Positions 1 to 6,703 of a DNA stretch of 13,947 bases are shown here, in pieces. Made by a program: the position numbers and the translations under genes. Source of the stretch: an uncultured Actinomycetes bacterium (GTDB lineage: Bacteria > Actinomycetota > Acidimicrobiia > Acidimicrobiales > Acidimicrobilacustridaceae); the NCBI GenBank assembly GCA_945957335.1, contig CAMFLJ010000071.1, forward strand, positions 1-13,947. The letters run 5' to 3'. Numbering within the stretch: the first letter of the stretch is position 1; the number at the start of each line of letters is the position of its first letter. The notes beneath the pieces are model-generated. The model was not told the origin of the DNA. It saw nothing but the letters and a program-made list of their open reading frames with translations, and made no database searches.

Positions 1-567
1 CTCGCGGCCGGTCTGCATGCCGGTGTCGCCGGTGGCCACGCAGCTGACGGCGAAGAAGGTGCGGACCGTGTCGTCCTCGGCGAGCAGGCCGTCGGAGTTG
101 GCCACCAGGATGCGGCGGCGGTTGTCGCCGTAGCTGACCGACACCTGCGAGATGGCCCCGCCGACGGAGCGGGCGATGTCGTCGGCGCGAGTGAGCAGCT
201 CGACCTTGCGGGCCTTGGGAACGTCGCCGGGGTAGGTCTCGATGTCGTAGCCACGAGACGCCGAGCGGCGGGTGAGGGCGATGGTGCGGGTGCCGCCGCC
301 CCCGCCCTTGGCGGCGGCCGCGGCGGCCTCGGCGGCGGCGAGCAGGCCGGCCTCGGTGAGGTCGGCGGTGTGGGCGAAGCCGGTGGTGTCACCCACCACG
401 ACCCGGATGCCGGCGCCGCGATCGCGGCCCGACGTGAGCTCCTCGACCCGGCCGTCGTCGAGCAGCGCGGAGCTGTTGCGCCGGTCCTCGGCGAAGACCT
501 CGGCGAAGTCACCGCCCGTCTTCAGGGCCGACCCGAGCACCCGCTGCAGCACCGCTTCCTCGATCAC
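1..567 (-). CDS. TldD/PmbA-family protein, N-terminal part (cut by window edge)
   Basis: The first 189 residues of a TldD/PmbA (TldE) family protein are visible; the gene continues off the left edge. Members of this family form a TldD-TldE metalloprotease that trims small peptides and peptide-derived natural products. The N-terminal pattern is characteristic: near residue 20 'GDFAEVFAED', then 'LDDGRVEEL', then 'GAGIRVVVGDTTGFAHT' and an Ala-rich helix, matching the family's 'G.dyAEv...e.....l.dg.ve....g...G.gvRv......gfa.t' order. The HExxxH-like metal site of TldD lies in the missing C-terminal half, so TldD and its TldE/PmbA partner cannot be told apart with certainty, although the sequence reads more like TldD. 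The GTG start at 567 is chosen because GAGAGGA lies about 6 nt upstream. It is divergent from the thioesterase gene across a 167-bp gap. Confidence 0.85.
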   Translation of the reverse strand, partial: MIEEAVLQRVLGSALKTGGDFAEVFAEDRRNSSALLDDGRVEELTSGRDRGAGIRVVVGDTTGFAHTADLTEAGLLAAAEAAAAAAKGGGGGTRTIALTRRSASRGYDIETYPGDVPKARKVELLTRADDIARSVGGAISQVSVSYGDNRRRILVANSDGLLAEDDTVRTFFAVSCVATGDTGMQTGRE

Positions 568-721
568 CGACGGTCCTCTCCGTGCCGCCTGCCCCGGCGC
601 CAGGGGGAGCTGCCGACCGTCGGAGGGGCAGGCTCCGGCGGCGCGTCACCCCTCGACCGCCGCGGACCGGTGTGCCACGAGCACGCCGGAGGTGGGCTGG
701 ATGGGGGGTGGTCGAGCGGCG

Positions 722-727
722 TAGCGT
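722..727 (+). promoter_or_regulatory. Probable leaderless promoter -10 box (TAGCGT)
   Basis: TAGCGT fits the actinobacterial -10 consensus TANNNT. It ends exactly 7 nt before the ATG at 735, so transcription would begin at or next to the A of the start codon. No Shine-Dalgarno sequence lies before that ATG, which supports leaderless translation. No clear -35 box is visible. Confidence 0.55.
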
Positions 728-734
728 ACCGCCG

Positions 735-1121
735 ATGCCCGTCCAACCCGGCTTGAGCGCAACGGTCGAGCTCGTCGTCGGCGATGCCGACACGGCCATC
801 GCCCTCCACTCCGGCGAGGTGGCGGTGCTGGCCACCCCCCGCCTGCTCGCACTTTGCGAGGAAGCCGCTTTCACGGCGGTCGCGCCCGAGCTGGCCGCGG
901 GTCAGACGAGCGTCGGGATGAAGGTGCAGCTCGACCACCTGGCCCCCTCCGCGGTGGGCCACCGGGTGGTCGCCGAGGCGGTCGTCGAGAAGGTCAACGG
1001 CCGCAGGGTGCTCTTCACGGTGTCGGTCAACGACGAGCGCGGCCTGGTGGCCGTCGGGCGTGTCACCCGGGTGGTGGTCGACGCCGAGGGCTTCGTCGCC
1101 AAGGCCTCCGGCACCCCCTAG
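735..1121 (+). CDS. Hotdog-fold thioesterase, FlK (fluoroacetyl-CoA thioesterase)-like
   Basis: This small acyl-CoA thioesterase of 128 aa is about the length of Streptomyces FlK. The family hydrolyses acyl-CoA thioesters in the cytoplasm; FlK itself removes toxic fluoroacetyl-CoA. The sequence carries a Thr-Glu-His set at T34 (in 'LATPRLL'), E42 (in 'LCEEAAF') and H68 (in 'QLDHLAP'). Their spacing (8 and 34 residues) equals that of T42/E50/H76 in FlK, recalled from the literature. The rest also follows the family: 'TSVGMKVQLDHLAP', 'VNGRRVLFTVSV' and a C-terminal 'VVVDAEGFVAK'. ATG 735 is chosen because the hotdog domain begins at once and a TANNNT box lies 7 nt upstream; a longer in-frame start at 582 would add a low-complexity Arg/Pro leader. 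The gene converges on the lipoprotein gene with a 20-bp gap. Substrate is unknown; fluoroacetate resistance should not be assumed, because most relatives are annotated only as thioesterases. Confidence 0.82.
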   Translation: MPVQPGLSATVELVVGDADTAIALHSGEVAVLATPRLLALCEEAAFTAVAPELAAGQTSVGMKVQLDHLAPSAVGHRVVAEAVVEKVNGRRVLFTVSVNDERGLVAVGRVTRVVVDAEGFVAKASGTP

Positions 1122-1141
1122 GCACCGGGGCTCCGCCGGCG

Positions 1142-2056
1142 TCAGGCGGTGCCGAACCGCCCGCCGCCGTTGGTGCCGAGACCCTTCAGCAGACCGCTGC
1201 CGTCGGTGACCTGGTCGGCCGGCGGCAGATCGATGGTCACCGGGGTGCCGAGGTCGTAGAGCTCCATCGTCATGGTCAGGTTGGGGGCGTTCTTCGACGG
1301 GTCGCCGACGATGTCGAACTGCATCTTGCGGACCATGCCCTGGTCGTCGACCCAGGCGGTGAACGACATCGTGGTGCCACCGAGCTGGTCGAGGGCGCCC
1401 TTCATCTCATCGGCCTTGTCGGGCGATGCCGCCAGGGCGGCCTGCGGGTCGATCGTGCCCTTGTAGACGGTGACCGGAGCCCCGTCGATGGTGTCGGTGC
1501 CGACCTGCTCGACCGACTGGCCGGCGCCCTTCATCGACTCCAGGAAGCCGTTGGGCCCCGACGACACCCCGAGGCCGCCGGTGGACGAGGCGCCGGAGCC
1601 GATGTCGACCTTGGTCCAGCCGGAGAGCCCGGGGATCGGGAGGTCGGAGTCGATCTTGAGGTAGACGGTCGAGCCGTCGACGATCTCGTGCATCACGAAC
1701 GCCGGGGTGCCCGACGCCTGCGCCGGCATCATCTGCTCGAACAGCTGGCCCATGTCGAGGGTGAGCTCGGCCCGGCTGCCCGAGAAGCTGCCGGTGCCGC
1801 TGAAGGTGCCACCGGCACCCATGGGGCCGCCCGACATCTGGACGTCGACGCGCATCCTTCCGGAGCCGACCGCGGTGGTCGACTCGCTGGCCCGGGCGAT
1901 GACCGCGCCGGCGCTGTCGTCGCTCTTGACGCCGCCGACGATGACGTCGGCCTGCTGACCGTCGCTCGCCTTGCCGCAGGCCGAGAGCGACATCGCTCCG
2001 AGGCCGACGATGGCGACTGCCGCCGCTGTCGCCCGGTGCCGTGAGATCCAGCGCAT
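1142..2056 (-). CDS. LppX/LprAFG-like lipoprotein (putative lipid carrier)
   Basis: This is a 304-aa exported lipoprotein. It begins with a basic stretch (MRWISRHR), a hydrophobic core and the lipobox LSAC with Cys27 as the lipidation site, so the mature protein would be tethered to the outer face of the cytoplasmic membrane. After a short linker, the pattern 'ASESTTAVGSGRMRVDVQM', 'VDGSTVYLKID', 'LSGWTKVDIG', and the closing 'GTPVTIDLPPADQV' match the LolA-like fold of mycobacterial LppX/LprG/LprF proteins. Those carry lipids or lipoglycans in a hydrophobic pocket. ATG 2056 is preferred over an upstream in-frame start because GGAGGA sits 5 nt before it and the signal peptide begins there. 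It is divergent from the flippase/PAP2 genes, which fits a role in envelope lipid handling, but the actual ligand cannot be read from the sequence. Confidence 0.8.
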   Translation of the reverse strand: MRWISRHRATAAAVAIVGLGAMSLSACGKASDGQQADVIVGGVKSDDSAGAVIARASESTTAVGSGRMRVDVQMSGGPMGAGGTFSGTGSFSGSRAELTLDMGQLFEQMMPAQASGTPAFVMHEIVDGSTVYLKIDSDLPIPGLSGWTKVDIGSGASSTGGLGVSSGPNGFLESMKGAGQSVEQVGTDTIDGAPVTVYKGTIDPQAALAASPDKADEMKGALDQLGGTTMSFTAWVDDQGMVRKMQFDIVGDPSKNAPNLTMTMELYDLGTPVTIDLPPADQVTDGSGLLKGLGTNGGGRFGTA

Positions 2057-2061
2057 GGTGA

Positions 2062-2067
2062 TCCTCC
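2062..2067 (-). promoter_or_regulatory. Shine-Dalgarno of the lipoprotein gene
   Basis: GGAGGA on the minus strand lies 5 nt upstream of the ATG at 2056. It decides the start in favour of this ATG rather than the in-frame codon at 2095, which has no such site. Confidence 0.75.
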
Positions 2068-2182
2068 GCCCGGCGGGCACGTCCGGCCCGACCAACGCCC
2101 ATCATGGCCCCTCGACCACGCTCTGTGCACGCGCCACGGCCCCGGCGGAGCCACTGCCCGGTGGTGAGCAGCGCGGCGTCCG

Positions 2183-2188
2183 TAGACT
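2183..2188 (+). promoter_or_regulatory. Probable leaderless promoter -10 box (TAGACT)
   Basis: TAGACT fits TANNNT and ends exactly 7 nt before the GTG at 2196. There is no Shine-Dalgarno sequence, and the spacing is the same as at the thioesterase gene. It would drive the flippase-PAP2-dxs run. No obvious -35 hexamer is seen. Confidence 0.55.
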
Positions 2189-2195
2189 CGGCGAC

Positions 2196-3332
2196 GTGGT
2201 GGACCAGCCGGGACCAGAGGGCGTCGGCGCCCCGGACCCCGACTCCACCGTCGCGGCCCCGGCCGACCAGGCACCCCGGCCGGACCGGCCCGAGCAGCCC
2301 AGTCCCCTCGTCGACGCCGTGGGCGAGATCCTCGAGGTCACCGTCACCGGCGGCGCCCCGGCCAAGCCCAGGCGCCGGTGGGTGCTTCCCGTGCGCATCG
2401 CGGTGAGCCTGGCCATGCTCGGCCTGCTCTACACGCGGTTCCCGCACTTCGACTGGGAGCACGTCGTGCCCAGCTGGAACCGGGCCACCGCGCTGTGGCT
2501 CATCGGGGCCGCGCTGCTCACCCTGCTCGGCATCGTCGTGTCGGCCATCCGGTGGCAGCAGGTGCTCAAGGCCATGGGCATCCACGAGAAGCTCAACCAC
2601 CTCGTGCCGCTCTACTTCGCGGGGCACTTCGTCTCCAACGTGCTGCCGAGCACCATCGGTGGGGATGTTCTCCGGGTGTCCCGGTTCACCAAGCGCGTCC
2701 CCGAGGCCAACTCGGCCGACACCTTCGCCTCGGTGGTGCTCGAGCGGCTCACCGGCTGGCTCGTGCTGCCCCTGATCACGTTCTTCGGCTTCGTGATCAA
2801 CCCCGACCTCCGCGACCAGGGACGGGCCTCGACCGTCGCCGCCGCCATCGCTGGTGCCACGCTGGTGGCCCTCGTCGTCGTGCTCCTGCTGGCGGACCAC
2901 CCCCGGCTCGGTGGCCGCTTCGCCGAGAGCGAGGGCTGGGCCCGCTTCGTCGGCGCCGTCCACCGCGGGGTCGCCCAGATGCGGGCCCACCCGGCCGCCG
3001 CCCTCGGCGTCGTGCTGGCCGGCCTCGCCTACCAGCTCATCCTCGTCGCCGCCGCGCTGATGGTGGCCGCCGCCCTCGGGTTCGGCTGGCTCGGGCTGAC
3101 CCCCCTCCTCGCCTTCCTGCCGGCGGTCCTCATCGCCCAGGTGCTGCCCATCGGCATCTCCGGGCTCGGCGTGCGGGAGGGGGCGTTCGTGCTCTTCCTC
3201 ACCCCGCTCGGCGTGCCCGCCGAGCAGGCCGTCGCCCTCGGCCTCGTCCTGTACGTCCTGAACCTGCTGGTCAGCCTGGTCGGGGTCCCGAGCTTCGCCG
3301 TCGGCGGTCGCCGCGGCTCGGCGGCGGCATGA
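2196..3332 (+). CDS. Flippase-like integral membrane protein (LPG_synthase_TM / UPF0104 family)
   Basis: This 378-aa polytopic membrane protein belongs to the lysylphosphatidylglycerol-synthase transmembrane / AglD-like family. Members are thought to move or modify lipid-linked molecules in the cytoplasmic membrane; the biochemical role of most is unknown. About 60 N-terminal residues are Pro/Ala/Asp-rich and probably disordered in the cytoplasm, ending in a basic 'KPRRR' before the first membrane helix. Family signatures are the loop 'NVLPSTIGGDVLRVSRF' from residue 148, 'VVLERLTGW' about 35 residues later, and 'LPIGISGLGVREGAF' from residue 317. About seven or eight hydrophobic helices can be counted. 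The GTG at 2196 is chosen from the TANNNT box 7 nt upstream; a second GTG follows at once at 2199, and longer in-frame starts would run into the divergent lipoprotein gene. The stop overlaps the PAP2 start (ATGA), indicating coupled translation. Confidence 0.85.
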   Translation: MVDQPGPEGVGAPDPDSTVAAPADQAPRPDRPEQPSPLVDAVGEILEVTVTGGAPAKPRRRWVLPVRIAVSLAMLGLLYTRFPHFDWEHVVPSWNRATALWLIGAALLTLLGIVVSAIRWQQVLKAMGIHEKLNHLVPLYFAGHFVSNVLPSTIGGDVLRVSRFTKRVPEANSADTFASVVLERLTGWLVLPLITFFGFVINPDLRDQGRASTVAAAIAGATLVALVVVLLLADHPRLGGRFAESEGWARFVGAVHRGVAQMRAHPAAALGVVLAGLAYQLILVAAALMVAAALGFGWLGLTPLLAFLPAVLIAQVLPIGISGLGVREGAFVLFLTPLGVPAEQAVALGLVLYVLNLLVSLVGVPSFAVGGRRGSAAA

Positions 3333-4201
3333 GCGCCGACGACGGCAGCGCCGCCACCGGCACGGGCCCTGGCGCCACCGACACCCTCGACCGCTCGGCC
3401 GAGGAGCCCGACGACGCCGGGTACACCGTCCACTGGTGGCGCGAGATCGCCTACGTCGTGGGCTTCTACGCCATCTACACGCTCGTCCGGAACCAGTTCG
3501 GCTCGGCGTCGGTCGGCACCGAGCACGCCTACACCAACGCCCTCCGGGTCATCCACCTCGAGAAGACGCTCGGGCTCTTCCACGAGGCCACCATCCAGGG
3601 CTGGTTCCTCGGCGAGCCGTGGGTGATGCGGGCCCTCAACATCTTCTACGGGTCGTTCCACTTCATCGTCCCCGCCGCCGTGCTGGTCTGGCTGGCCGCC
3701 CGCCACCCCCGCGACTACCCGACCTGGCGCAACACCCTGCTCATCGCCACCGGCCTGGCGCTGGTCGGCTTCTCGCTGTTCCCCCTCATGCCGCCCCGGC
3801 TGCTGTGCGACTGCACCTACGGCGCCGGACCGTCCGCTGCGGCCGACGGGCTCCCCCACTTCGTCGACACCCTCGCCTCCTACGGTGGGCTCTGGTCGTT
3901 CAGCAACTCGACGATGCAGAGCATCTCGAACCAGTACGCCGCCATGCCGAGCCTCCACTTCGGTTGGTCGCTGTGGTGCGCGCTGGTGCTCGTGCCCCGG
4001 GTGCGGCACCGCTGGTCGAAGGCCCTCGCCGCGCTCTACCCCGTGCTGACCCTGCTCACCATCATCGTCACCGGCAACCACTACTGGCTCGACGCCGTGG
4101 GCGGTGCGCTGGTCGTCGGGGTGGGCTGGTTCCTGGGCTCCCGCCTGGCCGGCCTGATGGTGAGGAGCCATCGCGGAGGCAGTACCGTGGGGTCCCGATG
4201 A
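3329..4201 (+). CDS. PAP2-family membrane phosphatase/phosphotransferase (inositolphosphotransferase-like)
   Basis: This 290-aa membrane protein is of the PAP2_3 type, related to Aur1-like inositol phosphotransferases. The first ~33 residues are polar. Hydrophobic helices follow, with a family segment near residues 70-92 ('NALRVIHLEKTLGLF...IQGW'). The PAP2 catalytic motifs are present: 'MPSLH' at 206-210 (His210 as the likely acid/base) and 'GNHYWLDAVGG' with His251 as the expected nucleophile and Asp255 as its partner. Between them, 'LMPPRLL' is typical of this subfamily. Such enzymes remove or transfer phospho-groups on lipid substrates at the membrane surface. The start overlaps the flippase stop, and the stop overlaps the dxs start, so it belongs to the same transcript. 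A role in isoprenoid- or inositol-lipid processing is inferred from neighbours; the substrate is not known. Confidence 0.85.
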   Translation: MSADDGSAATGTGPGATDTLDRSAEEPDDAGYTVHWWREIAYVVGFYAIYTLVRNQFGSASVGTEHAYTNALRVIHLEKTLGLFHEATIQGWFLGEPWVMRALNIFYGSFHFIVPAAVLVWLAARHPRDYPTWRNTLLIATGLALVGFSLFPLMPPRLLCDCTYGAGPSAAADGLPHFVDTLASYGGLWSFSNSTMQSISNQYAAMPSLHFGWSLWCALVLVPRVRHRWSKALAALYPVLTLLTIIVTGNHYWLDAVGGALVVGVGWFLGSRLAGLMVRSHRGGSTVGSR

Positions 4202-6063
4202 TCCTCGAGTCGATCACCTGCCCGGCCGACCTGAAGGCGCTCGACGCCGAGCAGTTGTCGACCCTGGCGGAGGAGATGCGCCAGGTCATCATCGACTCGG
4301 TGAACACCCACGGCGGGCACCTGGGCTCCAACCTCGGCGTGGTCGAGCTCACCCTCGCCATGCACCGGGTGTTCGACTCGCCGGACGACATCATCCTGTG
4401 GGACACCGGCCACCAGGCCTACCCCCACAAGCTGGTCACCGGCCGCCTCCAGGGGTTCGAGAACCTGCGCGAGGCCGGCGGCATGTCGGGCTACCCGTCA
4501 CGTGACGAGTCCGAGCACGACTGGATCGAGAACAGCCACGCCTCCACCGTCCTGAGCTGGGCCTACGGCCTCTCGGTGGCGCAGGCCTCGCCCCAGGGTG
4601 AGGGCCGGCGGGTGGTGGCCGTCATCGGCGACGGCGCCATGACCGGCGGCATGGCGTTCGAGGGCCTCAACAACCTGGGCCACTCCGGGCGCGACTGCAT
4701 CATCATCCTCAACGACAACGGCCGCTCGTACGCCCCCACGGTCTCCAAGCTCGGCGAGAGCCTGGTCAAGATCCGCAACAACCCCGTCTACATGCGCCGG
4801 CAGGCCAAGCTCGAGAAGCTCCTGGCCGAGCTGCCGGTGGTCGGGGGTCGCCTCGAGCGGGGCCTCGACGCCACCAAGGCCGCCATCCGTGAGCTGTGGG
4901 AGCCGACCGCCTTCTTCGAGGCGCTCGGCGTCCGCTACACCGGGCCCTTCGACGGCCACGACATCTCGGCGATGGAGGAGGCCTTCCGCAACGCCAGCGA
5001 GATCGGTGGCGGGCCGCAGGTCATCCACGTCCTCACCGACAAGGGCCGCGGCTACGCGCCGGCCATGAACGACCCGATCAAGCGGCTCCACGACACCTCC
5101 GAGGCCAAGCCGGGCAGCTTCACCGCCGCCTTCACCGAGGCCATCGTGAAGGAGGGCGAGGCCCGCCCCGAGCTCGTGACGATCACCGCGGCCATGCCCG
5201 ACTCCACCGGCCTGCTGCCCTTCGCCGAGCGCTTCCCCGGGCGCATGTTCGACGTCGGCATCGCCGAGCAGCACGCCGTCGCCTCCGCCGCGGCCATGGC
5301 CGTCGGTGGGCTGCGCCCCGTGGTGGCCGTCTACTCCACGTTCCTCACCCGGGCCTTCGACCAGGTGAACCTCGACGTGGGCCTGCACTCCCAGCCCGTG
5401 GTGTTCTGCCTCGACCGTGCCGGCATCACCGGCGACGACGGGCCCAGCCACCACGGCGTGCTCGACATGGTGCTGCTCACCAAGGTGCCGGGCATGACCG
5501 TGTTCGCCCCCTCGTCGTACCAGGAGCTCGGCCAGATGCTCCACGATGCCCTCGAGATCACCGAGGGGCCCTCGGCCATCCGCTGGGCGAAGACCGCGGC
5601 CCGCCAGGCCACGGAGGGAGAGGTCGGCTCCGGTCTGCGGGGCCGCCGCCTGCGAGAGGGCGACGAGCTGTGCATCGTGAGCGTCGGCAAGATGCTCGAC
5701 GCCGCCGAGGCCGCCGCCGACATGCTCGCCGCCGACGGCGTGTCCGTCTCGCTGTGGGACGCCCGTGTCGTGAAGCCGCTCGACCCGGCGATGCTCGCCG
5801 ACGCCGGCCGCCACCCCTACGTGATCACCGTCGAGGACGGGCTGCGCGACGGCGGCGTGGGCATGGCCCTGGCCGACCGTCTCTGCGAGCTCACCGTCGG
5901 CCGGCCCGAGCCCCGGGTGCGGGTGCTCGGCGTGCCCGCCGCCTACATCCCCCACGGCAAGCCCGACGCCATCCTCCGCGAGCTCGGCCTCGACGCCGCC
6001 GGCATCACGGCCTCGGCCATGTCGCTGATGGCGGCCGACCACCCGCACGGCCTCTCCGTCTGA
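4198..6063 (+). CDS. dxs: 1-deoxy-D-xylulose-5-phosphate synthase
   Basis: DXS (621 aa, normal length) condenses pyruvate and glyceraldehyde 3-phosphate, with thiamine diphosphate (TPP) and Mg2+, to 1-deoxy-D-xylulose 5-phosphate. This is the entry step of the MEP route to isoprenoids (also feeding thiamine and pyridoxal synthesis in many bacteria). Diagnostic motifs in order: 'HGGHLGSNLGVVELT' with His41, 'WDTGHQAYPHK', the TPP/Mg site 'GDGAMTGG' at 144-151 with 'LNDNGRSYAP' completing it, 'GPFDGHD', 'KGRGYAPA', and 'FDVGIAEQHAV' with Glu357, the TPP-activating glutamate. A transketolase C-terminal domain ends the protein. 'LNDNGRSYAPTV' is the form I associate with actinobacterial DXS. The ATG overlaps the PAP2 stop as ATGA. 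A weak TANNNT (4183-4188, 9 nt upstream) could give an additional internal promoter. Confidence 0.97.
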   Translation: MILESITCPADLKALDAEQLSTLAEEMRQVIIDSVNTHGGHLGSNLGVVELTLAMHRVFDSPDDIILWDTGHQAYPHKLVTGRLQGFENLREAGGMSGYPSRDESEHDWIENSHASTVLSWAYGLSVAQASPQGEGRRVVAVIGDGAMTGGMAFEGLNNLGHSGRDCIIILNDNGRSYAPTVSKLGESLVKIRNNPVYMRRQAKLEKLLAELPVVGGRLERGLDATKAAIRELWEPTAFFEALGVRYTGPFDGHDISAMEEAFRNASEIGGGPQVIHVLTDKGRGYAPAMNDPIKRLHDTSEAKPGSFTAAFTEAIVKEGEARPELVTITAAMPDSTGLLPFAERFPGRMFDVGIAEQHAVASAAAMAVGGLRPVVAVYSTFLTRAFDQVNLDVGLHSQPVVFCLDRAGITGDDGPSHHGVLDMVLLTKVPGMTVFAPSSYQELGQMLHDALEITEGPSAIRWAKTAARQATEGEVGSGLRGRRLREGDELCIVSVGKMLDAAEAAADMLAADGVSVSLWDARVVKPLDPAMLADAGRHPYVITVEDGLRDGGVGMALADRLCELTVGRPEPRVRVLGVPAAYIPHGKPDAILRELGLDAAGITASAMSLMAADHPHGLSV

Positions 6064-6070
6064 GCCGCCC

Positions 6071-6703
6071 GTGAGCGGCGGCGGTGGGCAGGTCGGCGGA
6101 GGGCGCGACGCCGGCGCGTTCGGGCCCTGGCTCGGCTCGATGCTGGCGGTGCTGCGCGACCAGCCCGGCGCCACCGTCGACGTGCCGTGCGACGGATGCA
6201 CGGCGTGCTGCGAGTCGTCGCAGTTCGTGCTGGTCGAGCCCGACGAGCACGCCGCCCGGTCGATGATCCCCGCCGAGCTGCTGTTCCCCGCGCCCGGCGC
6301 CCCGGAGGGCTACTCCGTGCTGCCCTACGACGAGCACGGGCGGTGCCCGATGCTCGGGTCGAGCGGGTGCCTGATCTACGAGCACCGGCCCCGCACGTGT
6401 CGGGCCTACGACTGCCGTGTGCTGGCCGCCGCCGGCGTCGACCCGGGCCCGGAGAAGCCGGCGATCGGCCGTCGGGTCGCCGAGTGGACCTTCCGGGTCG
6501 ACGGTGCCGAGGACGAGGTCGCGCTCTCTGCCGTGCGGTCGGCTGCGGTGTTCCTCGAGGAGCACGGCGACGAGCTGCCGGCCGGCACTCCCCCACCCAC
6601 CCAGCTCGCGGCGATGGCGCTCGAGGTGCACGACCTGTTCACGGGCGGTCCGCCGGCCGAGCCCTCCGAGGTGATCGTGGAGCTCGGCCGCCGGCTCAGG
6701 TGA
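6071..6703 (+). CDS. YkgJ-type CxxCxxCC metal/iron-sulfur-binding protein
   Basis: This 210-aa cytoplasmic protein is of the YkgJ family (zinc/iron-chelating CxxCxxCC domain). The signature is complete: Cys40-x2-Cys43-x2-Cys46-Cys47, then Cys92 ('GRCPML'), Cys100 ('GCLIYEHRPRTC'), Cys110 and Cys115 ('CRAYDC'), eight cysteines able to hold metal or an Fe-S cluster. The biochemical role of this family is largely unsettled. It starts 7 nt after the dxs stop, so coupling is likely; DXS itself has no cluster, but later MEP enzymes (IspG, IspH) do, so a link is possible yet only inferred. The GTG at 6071 has no good Shine-Dalgarno; Met24 (6140) is an alternative start that keeps the whole cysteine domain. 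Its stop overlaps the stop of the convergent repeat-protein gene by 8 bp. Confidence 0.85.
   Translation: MSGGGGQVGGGRDAGAFGPWLGSMLAVLRDQPGATVDVPCDGCTACCESSQFVLVEPDEHAARSMIPAELLFPAPGAPEGYSVLPYDEHGRCPMLGSSGCLIYEHRPRTCRAYDCRVLAAAGVDPGPEKPAIGRRVAEWTFRVDGAEDEVALSAVRSAAVFLEEHGDELPAGTPPPTQLAAMALEVHDLFTGGPPAEPSEVIVELGRRLR

Noticed and set aside
582..734. Longer N-terminus for the thioesterase
   Set aside because: The extra residues are Arg/Pro/Gly-rich, unlike the family, and would cover the putative promoter. ATG 735 gives the normal family length.
568..734. Possible small RNA or extra gene in the divergent gap
   Set aside because: The gap holds overlapping Arg/Pro-rich frames only. Apart from the Shine-Dalgarno of the left gene and the TANNNT box, nothing structured was visible.
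1122..1141. Bidirectional terminator between the thioesterase and the lipoprotein gene
   Set aside because: Only a 4-bp C/G match is seen around the thioesterase stop, with no T-tract on either strand.
1407..2990. 527-codon minus-strand frame across the lipoprotein and flippase genes
   Set aside because: It spans two well-supported genes in a different frame and has low-complexity composition with no domain.
4498..6201. Long open reading frame on the minus strand through dxs (567 codons)
   Set aside because: It lies opposite an unmistakable DXS, its translation is His/Gly/Val-rich low-complexity, and such antisense frames are usual in very GC-rich coding DNA.
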